A DNA stretch of 55,599 nucleotides from JBKBMT01 sp046295655 (GCA_046295655.1 JBKBMT010000009.1:1-55599), one strand, 5' to 3'; positions 1 to 8,440 are shown, numbered from the stretch's first letter. The notes: generated by a model from the sequence alone, not told the origin. Program-made: numbers and translations.

Positions 1-39
1 CCGCCGTCCTAGCTCTGCCCCGGATGCAGGAGGTGCGAG

Positions 40-1218
40 ATGGGCAATCTGGGCAACGGGGCCTTGCGCTACGGACCGGTGGCGCGGGGCCTGCACTGGG
101 CGACGGCGGGGTTGATCCTGTTGGCCTTTCCGCTCGGCCTGGTGGCCGAGGCGCTGCCATGGGGAACCGAGGCGGAACTGGCGCGCAAGGCGGCGCTGTT
201 CTCGGTACACAAGACGGTCGGCGTGGCGGCCCTCGCCGCGGGGCTGATCCGGCTGCTCTGGGCGCTGGTGCAGCCGCGGCCGGTGCCGCTGAACCCCGAA
301 CGGCGGGTCGAGCGATGGCTGGCCGAGACCGTGCACTGGGCGCTTTACGCCGCACTGGTCGCGGTGCCGTTGTCGGGCTGGGTGCATCATGCGGCCAGCG
401 AAGGCTTCGCGCCGATCCTGTGGCCGCTGGGGCAGGGGCTGCCGCTGGTGCCGAAGTCGGTCGCGCTGTCCGAGGCGGCAGGGACGCTGCACCGCAGCTT
501 CGTCTGGATCCTGCTGGCGCTGGTGGCGCTGCATGTCGCGGGCGCCCTCAAGCATCACCTGATCGACCGCGACGCGACCCTGATGCGGATGCTGCGGGGG
601 ATCGCGGCCGGCGTTCCCGGCGCGGCGCACCGGGCGCCCGGCGCGGCGGTGCTGGCAGTTCTGTTGTGGGTCGGCGCGGGGGTCGCGGCGGTGGCGCTGA
701 TGCCGGCGGGGCAGCGGGGCGCATCCGTCCCGCTGTCCGGGGGCGGGGTCTGGGCGGTCGAGGACGGCGAGATCGCGCTGACCGTGACCCAGATGGGCGC
801 GCCGGTCGCGGGCCGCTTCGCCAGCTGGGGCGCGGCGATCGACTATGATCCCGCAGCGCGGACCGGCGCGGTGCGGGTGGAGATCGATGTCGGCAGCCTG
901 ACGCTGGGTCAGGTCACCGCGCAGGTTCTGGGGGCCGATTTCCTCGATGCGGCGACCCATCCGGTTGCGGTGTTCGAGGGGCCGATCCGGCCCGAGGCCG
1001 ACGCGCATGCGGTGGCCGGGACGCTGACCCTGCGGGGCGTCGCGGTGCCGGTCCTGCTGCGCTTCGATCTGGCGATCGAGGGCGATATGGCGCGGGCCGA
1101 GGGGCAGGCGGTGCTTGACCGCCGGGCCTTCGGCGTGGGGGCGGCGCATGGCGCCGCGACGGTGGGGCTGGAGGTCGTGGTGGATGTGGCGCTGACGGCG
1201 CGCCGGTCGGGGGGCTGA
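40..1218 (+). CDS. Cytochrome b561 / YceI-domain fusion protein
   Basis: The protein has 392 residues and two parts. Residues 1-180 form a four-helix cytochrome b561 domain of the inner membrane, with candidate haem ligands H19, H57, H99, H151 and H165. A fifth hydrophobic helix (about 202-221) leads into a YceI-like lipocalin-type domain (about 235-390) that should lie in the periplasm. YceI proteins bind polyprenoid or quinone-like lipids, so a redox role on a bound isoprenoid is inferred, not shown. The start follows AGGAGGT at 28-34 with five bases spacing. The gene runs towards the separate YceI gene at 1298-1867 and shares a two-way terminator with it. Fusions of this kind are known in proteobacteria. 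Function confidence is moderate, family confidence high. Confidence 0.88.
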   Translation: MGNLGNGALRYGPVARGLHWATAGLILLAFPLGLVAEALPWGTEAELARKAALFSVHKTVGVAALAAGLIRLLWALVQPRPVPLNPERRVERWLAETVHWALYAALVAVPLSGWVHHAASEGFAPILWPLGQGLPLVPKSVALSEAAGTLHRSFVWILLALVALHVAGALKHHLIDRDATLMRMLRGIAAGVPGAAHRAPGAAVLAVLLWVGAGVAAVALMPAGQRGASVPLSGGGVWAVEDGEIALTVTQMGAPVAGRFASWGAAIDYDPAARTGAVRVEIDVGSLTLGQVTAQVLGADFLDAATHPVAVFEGPIRPEADAHAVAGTLTLRGVAVPVLLRFDLAIEGDMARAEGQAVLDRRAFGVGAAHGAATVGLEVVVDVALTARRSGG

Positions 1219-1248
1219 GCGGCCCGTCTTCCGTCGCGGGAACGGAAA

Positions 1249-1277
1249 AAGGGCCGCCGGAATGACCGGCGGCCCTT
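1249..1277. terminator. Two-way terminator between converging genes
   Basis: A perfect 12-bp stem (1249-1260 with 1266-1277) with a five-base loop. On the minus strand it is followed by five T, so it is a good intrinsic terminator for the yceI gene. It can also stop the b561 fusion gene. Confidence 0.8.
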
Positions 1278-1297
1278 GCCTGTTCCGGTTCACCGGC

Positions 1298-1867
1298 TCA
1301 GTCGGCCTTCATCGCCTCGACCGAGATCAGGACCGCCACCTCGTCGCCGACGAAGGGCGCGAACAGGCCGAGGTCGAACTCGCTGCGGGTCAGCGTGGTC
1401 GAGGCGCTGAACCCGGCCCATTCCTTGCCTTCCATCGGATGGGTGCCGGCGTGGTTCAGCCGGACGTCCAGCACCACGGGCTGCGTGACGCCGTTCAGCG
1501 TCAGGTCGCCGGTGATCAGCGCGGTGTCCTCGCCCGTGACCTCTATGGCGGTCGAGACGAAGCGCACGGTCTGGTCCCTGGACGGGTCGAAGAAGTCGGG
1601 CGACATGAAATGCGCCAGCCGTGCCTCCCATCCGGTCAGCATGGTCGAGACCGGAAACTCTACCGTCACCGACGAGGCCGCGGGATTCTCGCGGTCGAAT
1701 TCGATCTGCCCCTCGAAGCCCGAGAACATGCCCCAGGTGGTCGAATAGCCGAGGTGGTCGTAGGAAAAGACGATCTGGCTGTGGCTGGGGTCGAGCACGT
1801 AGGACTCGGCGGCGAGGGCGGGGGTGGCGGTGCCGGCAAGAAGGGCGGCGAACAGGAAGTTGCGCAT
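1298..1867 (-). CDS. YceI family periplasmic protein
   Basis: The protein has 189 residues with a clear Sec signal peptide (MRNFLFAALLAGTATPALA, cleavage before AESYV). The mature part is a full YceI domain that begins with the usual YxLDPxHSxxxF pattern (residues 22-32) and ends with the conserved VxxxISVEAxK strand. YceI proteins form a lipocalin-like barrel that binds a polyprenoid or fatty amide in the periplasm. The cellular role is uncertain. An upstream in-frame extension exists, but the ATG at 1867 sits directly before the signal peptide and is chosen. It lies beside a b561-YceI fusion, which suggests a shared lipid or redox role (inference). Confidence 0.9.
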   Translation of the reverse strand: MRNFLFAALLAGTATPALAAESYVLDPSHSQIVFSYDHLGYSTTWGMFSGFEGQIEFDRENPAASSVTVEFPVSTMLTGWEARLAHFMSPDFFDPSRDQTVRFVSTAIEVTGEDTALITGDLTLNGVTQPVVLDVRLNHAGTHPMEGKEWAGFSASTTLTRSEFDLGLFAPFVGDEVAVLISVEAMKAD

Positions 1868-1966
1868 CGGAAGCTCCGTTAGCGTTGCGGACGGCCTAGA
1901 GATGCCTTCGCGCCGCGCCGCGGCAATTCCGCACGGGCCCACAGCGGCTGTTCGTCTGCGCGCGGC

Positions 1967-1994
1967 TTGCGCGACGGGGGGGGATGTGTATAAG
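1967..1994 (+). promoter_or_regulatory. Candidate sigma-70 promoter of the rpsF operon
   Basis: TTGCGC at 1967-1972, a 16-base spacer, then TATAAG at 1989-1994. Transcription from here gives a leader of about 97 bases before rpsF. That leader holds a 7-bp hairpin (GGACGGG 2038-2044 with CCCGTCC 2059-2065) that might take part in S6:S18 autoregulation. The promoter is a reasonable match; the regulatory role is a guess. Confidence 0.5.
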
Positions 1995-2097
1995 GGCGCA
2001 TCCTTCCGCGCATGACCTTGCCGGCGCATCCCCTCGTGGACGGGGGCGGAAGGTTCGGCCCGTCCTTCGAAATGCGCCCCGAACGAACGGAGAGAGC

Positions 2098-2511
2098 ATG
2101 CCGCTTTACGAGCATGTGCTGATCGCGCGTCAGGACCTGTCCAACGCGCAGGCCGAAGGCCTCATCGAACATTTCTCGACGGTGCTTGCCGACAACGGCG
2201 GGACGGTCGTGGGCTCCGAATACTGGGGCGTCAAGACGATGGCCTACAAGATCAACAAGAACCGCAAGGGGCATTACGCCTATCTGCGCTCGGACGCGCC
2301 CTCGGCCGCCGTGCAGGAGATGGAGCGTCTGGCCCGGCTGCACGACGATGTCATGCGGGTGCTGACCGTCCGGGTAGAGAAGCACGAGGACGGGCCGTCG
2401 GTCCAGATGCAGAAGCGCGACGAGCGCGACCGCGGCGACCGCCCGGACCGTGACCGCGGCGACCGCCCGGACCGCGACCGCGGCGGCTTCGACCGTCGCG
2501 AACGGCGCTGA
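2098..2511 (+). CDS. rpsF: 30S ribosomal protein S6
   Basis: The protein has 137 residues. Residues 1-100 match S6 along their length (MPLYEHVLIARQD start, EYWGVKTMAYKINKNRKGHY core). S6 pairs with S18 on the platform of the small ribosomal subunit. The tail from about residue 105 is extended and made almost only of Asp, Arg, Gly and Pro in a short repeat. Alphaproteobacterial S6 tails are often charged, but this one is strongly repetitive. The start at 2098 follows a purine-rich GGAGAGAG. It is the first gene of rpsF-rpsR-rplI. Confidence 0.97.
   Translation: MPLYEHVLIARQDLSNAQAEGLIEHFSTVLADNGGTVVGSEYWGVKTMAYKINKNRKGHYAYLRSDAPSAAVQEMERLARLHDDVMRVLTVRVEKHEDGPSVQMQKRDERDRGDRPDRDRGDRPDRDRGGFDRRERR
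2428..2486 (+). repeat. 24-bp tandem repeat inside rpsF
   Basis: About two and a half copies of a 24-bp unit (2428-2451, 2452-2475, then 2476-2486). The unit encodes the eight-residue repeat DRGDRPDR in the S6 tail. The first two copies differ only in the last base. Confidence 0.85.
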
Positions 2512-2528
2512 GGAAAGGAGCACAAGCC

Positions 2529-2756
2529 ATGGCAACCAAACCGTTTTTCCGCCGTCGCAAGGTCTGCCCCTTCTCGGGCGAGAACGCGCCGGCAATCGAC
2601 TACAAGGATGTGCGGCTGCTTCAGCGCTACATCTCCGAGCGGGGCAAGATCGTGCCGGCCCGGATCACCGCCGTCTCGGCCAAGAAGCAGCGCGAACTGG
2701 CGACCGCCATCAAGCGCGCCCGCTTCCTGGCGCTTCTGCCCTATGCCGTGAAGTGA
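2529..2756 (+). CDS. rpsR: 30S ribosomal protein S18
   Basis: The protein has 75 residues, the normal length. It has the S18 hallmark pattern RRRKVCPF near the start and the YKDVRLLQRYISERGKI core followed by RITAVSAKKQREL. It binds 16S rRNA as a pair with S6. It lies 17 bases after rpsF with a GGAAAGGAG ribosome-binding site (2512-2520) and 9 bases before rplI, so the three are one operon. Confidence 0.98.
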   Translation: MATKPFFRRRKVCPFSGENAPAIDYKDVRLLQRYISERGKIVPARITAVSAKKQRELATAIKRARFLALLPYAVK

Positions 2757-2765
2757 GGTGATGCG

Positions 2766-3338
2766 ATGCAGGTAATCCTTCTTCAGCGTGTCGCGAAGCT
2801 TGGCCAGATGGGCGAGGTCGTGAAGGTCCGCGACGGCTATGCGCGCAACTTCCTGCTGCCGCAGGGCAAGGCGCTGCGGGCCAACGAGTCCAACATCAAG
2901 GCGTTCGAGGCGCGCAAGGCGCAGCTCGAGGCCGAGAACCTGGAAACCCGCAGGGAAGCCGAGGCGGTCGCGGCAAAGCTGGATGGCCAGACCTTCGTCG
3001 TGATTCGCTCGGCCTCGGAGGCCGGGGCGCTGTTCGGGTCGGTGACGGCTCGCGATGCGGCCGAGGCGGCGACGGCGGCGGGCTTTACCGTCAACCGGTC
3101 CCAGATCGAGCTGGACCGCCCGATCAAGGAACTGGGGCTCCATGGGGTCAGCGTCGTGCTGCACCCCGAGGTCACGGCGCGGATCACGCTGAACGTCGCC
3201 CGTTCGGCCGAGGAGGCACAGCTTCAGGCCTCGGGCAAGTCGATCCAGGACCGGGCGGCGGAAGAGGCCGCGGCGGCCGAGTTCGAGATTGCCGAACTGT
3301 TCGACGACATCGGCGGCGCGGCGTCGGAAGACGCCTGA
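2766..3338 (+). CDS. rplI: 50S ribosomal protein L9
   Basis: The protein has 190 residues. The N-terminal rRNA-binding domain has the typical VILLQRVAKLGQMGEVVKV start, a long linking helix (about 45-80) and the C-terminal domain (about 80-150). A 40-residue alanine- and glutamate-rich tail follows (from about 150), as is common in Rhodobacterales. L9 sits at the base of the L1 stalk and helps frame keeping. Last gene of the rpsF operon, followed by a strong terminator. Confidence 0.98.
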   Translation: MQVILLQRVAKLGQMGEVVKVRDGYARNFLLPQGKALRANESNIKAFEARKAQLEAENLETRREAEAVAAKLDGQTFVVIRSASEAGALFGSVTARDAAEAATAAGFTVNRSQIELDRPIKELGLHGVSVVLHPEVTARITLNVARSAEEAQLQASGKSIQDRAAEEAAAAEFEIAELFDDIGGAASEDA

Positions 3339-3365
3339 CGCGCCTGCCCGTGCAACCGGGACTGG

Positions 3366-3405
3366 AACCCCCGCGGCGGCATTCCCGCTGCGGGGGTTCG
3401 CTTTT
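3366..3405 (+). terminator. Terminator of the rpsF-rpsR-rplI operon
   Basis: A 14-bp stem (3366-3379 with 3385-3398, one G-T wobble), five-base loop, then TTTT at 3402-3405. Confidence 0.85.
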
Positions 3406-3493
3406 GCGCAAACCCCTGCTGCAGCATCGAAAGCGCGGTTGAGATGCACGGCGGCAGGGGCTAAGCAGGCCGCGGTCGGGACAGGAGGGGCAG

Positions 3494-4231
3494 ATGTTCG
3501 ATCTGACGGGCAGAAAGGCGCTGGTGACGGGTGCCTCGGGCGGGATCGGCGCGGCGATCGCGCGGGCGCTGCATGGCGCGGGGGCGACGGTGGGCCTGAC
3601 CGGCACCCGGGCCGCGGCCTTGCAGGCGGTGGCGGACGAACTGGGCAGCCGCGCGCATGTGCTGGTCTGCGACCTGTCGGACGCGGCCGCGGTCGAGGCA
3701 CTGCCGAAACAGGCGACCGATGCGATGGGCAGCGTCGATATCCTGGTCAACAATGCGGGCATCACCCGCGACGGGCTGATGATGCGGATGTCGGACGACG
3801 ACTGGCAGTCGGTGATCGACGTGAACCTGACGGCCGCCTTCCGGCTGACCCGGGCGCTGGTGCGGGGCATGGTCAAGGCGCGCTGGGGGCGGGTGATCTC
3901 GGTCGGGTCGGTGGTGGGCACCACCGGGAACCCCGGCCAGGCGAACTATGCCGCCGCGAAGGCCGCGCTGCTTGGCCTGTCGAAAAGTCTGGCGCAGGAG
4001 GTCGCGACCCGCGGCGTGACGGTCAACGTGGTCGCGCCGGGGGTGATCGCCACGGCAATGACCGACAAGCTGAACGACCAGCAGAAGGAGACGATCCTGC
4101 GCGACGTGCCGATGGGGCGGATGGGCGTGCCGGAGGACATTGCGGCCGCTGTCGTCTATCTGGCAAGCCCGGCCGCAGGCTATGTCACCGGTGCCACGCT
4201 GCACGTCAACGGCGGCGGCGCGATGCCCTGA
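3494..4231 (+). CDS. fabG: 3-oxoacyl-ACP reductase FabG
   Basis: The protein has 245 residues, the family length. It reduces 3-oxoacyl-ACP to 3-hydroxyacyl-ACP with NADPH in fatty acid synthesis. It is a short-chain dehydrogenase with the TGASGGIG nucleotide motif (12-19), NNAG (86-89), and the catalytic set N111, S139, Y152, K156. The C-terminal TGATLHVNGGGAMP is typical of FabG. The start at 3494 follows GGAGGGG (3482-3488) with five bases spacing. acpP follows 167 bases later with its own likely promoter, and fabF is further on, so this is a fatty-acid synthesis neighbourhood. Confidence 0.96.
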   Translation: MFDLTGRKALVTGASGGIGAAIARALHGAGATVGLTGTRAAALQAVADELGSRAHVLVCDLSDAAAVEALPKQATDAMGSVDILVNNAGITRDGLMMRMSDDDWQSVIDVNLTAAFRLTRALVRGMVKARWGRVISVGSVVGTTGNPGQANYAAAKAALLGLSKSLAQEVATRGVTVNVVAPGVIATAMTDKLNDQQKETILRDVPMGRMGVPEDIAAAVVYLASPAAGYVTGATLHVNGGGAMP

Positions 4232-4262
4232 GCGGGGCCCCGCGGGACACCTGCGAAAGCAT

Positions 4263-4290
4263 TTGCCACGCCCGGGATACATGCTATAGG
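4263..4290 (+). promoter_or_regulatory. Candidate sigma-70 promoter of acpP
   Basis: TTGCCA at 4263-4268, a 16-base spacer, then TATAGG at 4285-4290. This gives a leader of about 100 bases before acpP. A separate promoter fits the high level of ACP that cells need. Confidence 0.55.
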
Positions 4291-4398
4291 CGGCGACGAT
4301 GCGGCCGGGGGGCCGGCCGCCCCGAAGCCGGGCCGCGACGCCCCGCCGGGGCACGGGACAGTCGGCGGGCAGCGACCCGCGCATGAAGAGGAAGAACC

Positions 4399-4638
4399 AT
4401 GAGCGATATCGCAGACCGCGTTCGGAAGATCGTCGTCGAACATCTGGGCGTCGAGGAAAGCAAGGTGACCGACAGTGCCTCGTTCATCGACGATCTGGGT
4501 GCGGACAGCCTCGATACGGTCGAGCTGGTGATGGCGTTCGAGGAGGAATTCGGGATCGAGATCCCCGACGACGCGGCCGAGACGATCCAGACCTTCGGCG
4601 ATGCGGTCAAGTTCATTTCCGAGGCGCAGAACGCCTGA
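4399..4638 (+). CDS. acpP: Acyl carrier protein
   Basis: The protein has 79 residues and is acidic. It carries the ADSLD motif with Ser37, the residue that takes the 4'-phosphopantetheine arm. ACP carries growing acyl chains in the cytoplasm and works with FabG and FabF, both encoded nearby. The start has a GAGGAAG ribosome-binding site (4387-4393). It is followed by a terminator hairpin. Confidence 0.98.
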   Translation: MSDIADRVRKIVVEHLGVEESKVTDSASFIDDLGADSLDTVELVMAFEEEFGIEIPDDAAETIQTFGDAVKFISEAQNA

Positions 4639-4661
4639 TCGCCTGTGCCTTCGGCATGCTG

Positions 4662-4682
4662 CGGGCGCCCCCTGGGCGCCCG
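4662..4682 (+). terminator. Terminator after acpP
   Basis: An 8-bp perfect GC stem (4662-4669 with 4675-4682), five-base loop, then a T-rich stretch (TTGTCGTTTA). Confidence 0.75.
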
Positions 4683-4812
4683 TTGTCGTTTAGGGGGGGG
4701 CGGCATCGGCGGGCTGACTGCGGCGCGAAATCAGGGTGAAGAATTCGCTTTCAGATTGCAGCGATTCGCGCGATCCTGAGGCTATTGTTTCACTTCGATT
4801 GAGGCTCGCGCC

Positions 4813-5844
4813 ATGAAATCCCGCACCGTTTCCTTCGCCACGTTCAATCTTTACAACCTCAACGAGCCCGACCTGCCGATGTACACCAAGGCGACCGGCC
4901 ATTCCGCCGCGCTGGTGGCGCGCAAGGTCGCCTGGTCGGCGGCGATGCTGCACCGCGCGCAGGCGGATGTGTTCGGCTTTCAGGAGCTGTGGCATGCCGG
5001 TCCGCTGGAACGGATGTTCGCGGAGGCGGGGCTGGCGGCGGATTACGACCTGATCGTGCCGCCGGGGCAGGCAGGGCAGCGGATCACCTGTGCCGGGGCT
5101 GTGCGCAAGGGGATGCTGGACGGCACGCCGGAGTGGATCGTGGACTTTCCCCCTGCCTTCCGGCTGGAGAGCAAGGGCGAGGACGCGCAGACCCCGGCCA
5201 TCGCCGTCTCGGTCAAGCGGTTCTCGCGGCCGGTGCTGCATTTCGCCGTGCGGCCGCACGAGGACCGGCCTGCGATCCATGTGCTGGTCTGCCATTTCAA
5301 GTCGAAGGGTCCGACGCGGATCGACGCCGAGCCCTGGTATCGCGCCGACCGGGCGCTTTACGGCGCCCACCGCTCTGCGATCGGGGCGGCGATCTCGACC
5401 GTGCGGCGCACCGCCGAGGCGCTGGCGGCGCGGCAGATCGTGACCGGCCTGACCCGGGGCAGCGACACGCCGGTGGTGGTGCTGGGCGATCTGAACGACG
5501 GGCAGGAGTCGAACACGCTCGACATCCTGACCGAACAGCCGAACTACCTTCAGCCCCTGTCCACCGGGGGCAGCGACACCGCGCTTTATGCGGGGCAGGC
5601 GCTGCAGCAGCTTCGGTCGCTGCGCGACGTCTATTTCACCTACATCCACAAGCGGCAGCACGGGTCGCTTGACCACATCCTTGTCAGTCAGGAGCTCTAC
5701 GACCAGAGCCGCAAGCGGGTGTGGAAGTTCGACGGGCTGGACATCTTCAACGACCATCTGAACCGCGACGACCTGCGCGAGATCGAGGGCGCCAGCGATC
5801 ATGGCGTGGTGCGGGCCTGTTTCTCGCTGCGGGCGGCCGCCTGA
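4813..5844 (+). CDS. Endonuclease/exonuclease/phosphatase family protein
   Basis: The protein has 343 residues and no signal peptide. It has the pattern of the metal-dependent EEP fold: TFNLYNLN near the N terminus (Asn ligand), FGFQELW (catalytic Glu at about 57), VCHFKSKG (about 159-166), VLGDLNDG (about 223-230, Asp and Asn ligands) and the C-terminal GASDHGVV with the catalytic SDH. The substrate is unknown. The family holds nucleases, sphingomyelinases and inositol phosphatases. It stands alone between acpP and fabF. About 130 bases in front contain no gene. Confidence 0.85.
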   Translation: MKSRTVSFATFNLYNLNEPDLPMYTKATGHSAALVARKVAWSAAMLHRAQADVFGFQELWHAGPLERMFAEAGLAADYDLIVPPGQAGQRITCAGAVRKGMLDGTPEWIVDFPPAFRLESKGEDAQTPAIAVSVKRFSRPVLHFAVRPHEDRPAIHVLVCHFKSKGPTRIDAEPWYRADRALYGAHRSAIGAAISTVRRTAEALAARQIVTGLTRGSDTPVVVLGDLNDGQESNTLDILTEQPNYLQPLSTGGSDTALYAGQALQQLRSLRDVYFTYIHKRQHGSLDHILVSQELYDQSRKRVWKFDGLDIFNDHLNRDDLREIEGASDHGVVRACFSLRAAA

Positions 5845-5913
5845 CGCGCGGCGTTGCGCCCTGGGCGCCCGGCGTGTATCACCCTGCCCGGCAGGAGAGA
5901 CGAGGGGGCAGGC

Positions 5914-7176
5914 ATGCGTCGCGTGGTGGTCACGGGTCTGGGAATGGTCACGCCGCTGGCGTGCGGGGTCGAGGAAACCTGGTCCCGGCTGATCGCGGGC
6001 CGGTCGGGCGCCGGGCCGATCACGCGGTTCGACACCTCGAACGTGGTCACGACCTATGCCTGCGAGATTCCCTTCGGCGACGGCAGCGACGGCAGCTTCA
6101 ACCCCGACGACTGGATGGAGCCGAAGGACCGCCGCAAGGTCGATGACTTCATCCTGTATGGCATGGCGGCGGCCGAGCAGGCGGTGCGGGATTCCGGCTG
6201 GGTGCCCGCGACGGACGAGGAGCGCGAGCGCACCGGCGTGATGATCGGCTCGGGGATCGGCGGGCTGACCTCGATTGCCGAGACGGCGGTCCTGATCCGG
6301 GAACGCGGGCCGAAGCGGGTCAGCCCGTTCTTCATTCCCGGCGCGCTGATCAACCTGGTGTCGGGGCAGGTCAGCATCCGCTTCGGCTTCAAGGGGCCGA
6401 ACCATGCGGTGGTGACGGCCTGTTCCACCGGTGCCCATGCCATCGGCGATGCGGCCCGGCTGATCCAGATCGGGGACGCGGACGTGATGGTGGCCGGAGG
6501 GGCCGAGGCGCCGATCAGCGAGATCGGCATCGCCGGGTTCAACGCCTGCAAGGCGCTGTCCACCAAGCGGGCACACGAGCCCGAACGCGCCAGCCGCCCC
6601 TACGACGCCGACCGTGACGGCTTCGTGATGGGCGAGGGTGCGGGGGTGGTGGTACTGGAGGAGTACGAACACGCGAAGGCGCGGGGCGCGCGCATCCATG
6701 CCGAGGTCCTGGGCTATGGCCTGTCGGGTGACGCCTGGCACATCACTGCCCCGTCCGAGGATGGCGACGGAGGATACCGCAGCATGCGGGCGGCGCTGAA
6801 GCGGGCGGGTCTGGAACCGGGTGCAGTGGACTACATCAACGCGCACGGGACCTCGACCATGGCCGACACGATCGAACTGGCTGCGGTGGAACGGCTGCTG
6901 GGCAATGCGGCGGGGCAGGCAACGATGTCGTCCACCAAGTCGAGCATCGGGCATCTGCTGGGTGCGGCGGGGGCGGTCGAGGCGATCTTCTGCGTGCTGG
7001 CGATCCGCGATCAGGTGGCGCCGCCGACGATCAATCTGGACGATCCGGCGGTGTCAACGCCGCTCGACCTGGCGGCGAACGAAGCGGTGAGGCGGAAGAT
7101 CGACGTGGCGCTTTCCAACTCCTTCGGGTTCGGCGGCACCAATGCCAGTCTGGTGCTGGGGCGGGTTGCGGGCTGA
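5914..7176 (+). CDS. fabF: 3-oxoacyl-ACP synthase II FabF
   Basis: The protein has 420 residues. It condenses malonyl-ACP with acyl-ACP in fatty acid elongation. The thiolase-fold active site is complete: Cys170 in TACSTGAH, His312 in NAHGTST and His348 in SIGHLLGAAG. The C-terminal NSFGFGGTNASL is typical. I chose the ATG at 5914 because the protein then starts with the family pattern MRRVVVTGLGMVTPL. The in-frame start 60 bases upstream adds unrelated sequence. It overlaps mltG by one base (TGATG). Confidence 0.96.
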   Translation: MRRVVVTGLGMVTPLACGVEETWSRLIAGRSGAGPITRFDTSNVVTTYACEIPFGDGSDGSFNPDDWMEPKDRRKVDDFILYGMAAAEQAVRDSGWVPATDEERERTGVMIGSGIGGLTSIAETAVLIRERGPKRVSPFFIPGALINLVSGQVSIRFGFKGPNHAVVTACSTGAHAIGDAARLIQIGDADVMVAGGAEAPISEIGIAGFNACKALSTKRAHEPERASRPYDADRDGFVMGEGAGVVVLEEYEHAKARGARIHAEVLGYGLSGDAWHITAPSEDGDGGYRSMRAALKRAGLEPGAVDYINAHGTSTMADTIELAAVERLLGNAAGQATMSSTKSSIGHLLGAAGAVEAIFCVLAIRDQVAPPTINLDDPAVSTPLDLAANEAVRRKIDVALSNSFGFGGTNASLVLGRVAG

Positions 7177-8342
7177 TGTGGCGGTCGGTCGCCTCGAATG
7201 CGCTGACACTGTTCATCGTGATCCTGGTCGCGGTGGCCGGGCTTCTGGCCTGGGGCCGGGCGCAATATACCGGACCGGGACCGCTGGCCGAACCGATCTG
7301 TTTCCGCGTCGAGCGCGGCGCCTCGCTGGCCGCGGTCAGCCGGGGGCTGGAGGCGCAGGGGGCGATCAGCGACGCGCGCATCTTCCGCATCGGCGCGGAC
7401 TATTCGGACAAGGCGCAGGGGCTGCGGTTCGGCAGCTACCTGATTCCGCCCGGCGCCTCGATGGAGCAGGTGCTGGATCTGCTGACCCGGGGCGGGGCCT
7501 CGACCTGCGGGGCGGAACTGAACTTCCGCATCGGGGTGGCGGCGGCCGAGGTGATCCTGCGCGAACTGGACCCCGGGACCAACCGCTATGTCGAGGTCGC
7601 GCGGTTCGACCCGGCGGCAGAGGCCGCGCCGCCCGAATATGTCGAGGCCATGGGCGATTCGGCGCTGCGGTTCCGGGTGACGGTGGTCGAGGGTACGACC
7701 GTGTGGCAGGTGGTCGAATCGCTGAAGCGGGCGGAGTTCCTGCAAGGCCAGATCGCCGAGATGCCGTCCGAGGGGACGCTGGCGCCGGACAGCTATGACG
7801 TGGCACGGGGCGGCGAGCGGGCGGCGCTGCTGGCCGAGATGGGCGCCCGGCAAGCACGGATCCTGGCCGATCTCTGGGCGAGCCGCGACGACGGGTTGCC
7901 CTATGCCAGCCCCGAGGAGGCGCTGATCATGGCCTCGATCGTCGAGAAGGAAACCGGGGTCCCGGACGAGCGGCGGCAGGTGGCGAGCGTCTTCGTCAAC
8001 CGGCTGCGGCAGGGGATGCGGCTGCAGACCGACCCGACGGTAATCTATGGGGTGACGCGCGGTCAGGGGGTGCTTGGCCGGGGTCTGAGGCAGAGCGAAC
8101 TTCGTGCTGCAACACCTTGGAATACATACGTGATTGATGGGCTTCCGCCGACGCCGATCGCCAATCCCGGACGGGCCAGCATCGAGGCGGCGCTGAACCC
8201 GGACGATACGCCCTACCTGTTCTTCGTGGCCGACGGGACCGGGGGGCATGCCTTTGCGGTGACCCTCGCCGAGCACAACCAGAACGTCGCCCGCTGGCGC
8301 CAGATCGAGGCCGAACGGGCGCGCCAGCAGCAGGGGAACTGA
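7176..8342 (+). CDS. mltG: Endolytic murein transglycosylase MltG
   Basis: The protein has 388 residues with one N-terminal membrane helix (about 8-27) and a periplasmic YceG-type catalytic domain. The active-site stretch ASIVEKETG lies at 253-261 and is followed by the family block VASVFVNRLRQGMRLQTDPT. MltG cuts new glycan strands and sets their length. The gene is coupled to fabF by a TGATG overlap. Bases about 8090-8150 use many codons that are rare here (CGT, GCA, ACA, CCT, AAT, ATT, GAT), unlike the rest of the gene. The next genes are the GTA cluster. Confidence 0.95.
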   Translation: MWRSVASNALTLFIVILVAVAGLLAWGRAQYTGPGPLAEPICFRVERGASLAAVSRGLEAQGAISDARIFRIGADYSDKAQGLRFGSYLIPPGASMEQVLDLLTRGGASTCGAELNFRIGVAAAEVILRELDPGTNRYVEVARFDPAAEAAPPEYVEAMGDSALRFRVTVVEGTTVWQVVESLKRAEFLQGQIAEMPSEGTLAPDSYDVARGGERAALLAEMGARQARILADLWASRDDGLPYASPEEALIMASIVEKETGVPDERRQVASVFVNRLRQGMRLQTDPTVIYGVTRGQGVLGRGLRQSELRAATPWNTYVIDGLPPTPIANPGRASIEAALNPDDTPYLFFVADGTGGHAFAVTLAEHNQNVARWRQIEAERARQQQGN

Positions 8343-8405
8343 GGCCGGAGATTAACCGATCGTTTCCGGTCAGCGAACGGTGCTTTGCAACCGGAAAGAT
8401 AGTGC

Positions 8406-8434
8406 TTGACTTTGCGAACGCCCTTCGGTAGAGA
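8406..8434 (+). promoter_or_regulatory. Candidate promoter of the GTA cluster
   Basis: TTGACT at 8406-8411, a 17-base spacer, then TAGAGA at 8429-8434. It is the only good promoter match between mltG and g1. Transcription would start near 8441. The stretch 8343-8405 in front is AT-richer than its surroundings and could bind an activator, but I see no clear operator. Confidence 0.5.
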
Positions 8435-8440
8435 AACGGC

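Noticed and set aside
24..848. A long open frame on the + strand with many Gly, Arg and Ala codons.
   Set aside because: It is another frame of the b561-YceI gene in GC-rich DNA and has no family pattern.
4690..6954. A 754-residue open frame on the minus strand across the EEP gene and fabF.
   Set aside because: It is antisense to two clear genes and has no domain.
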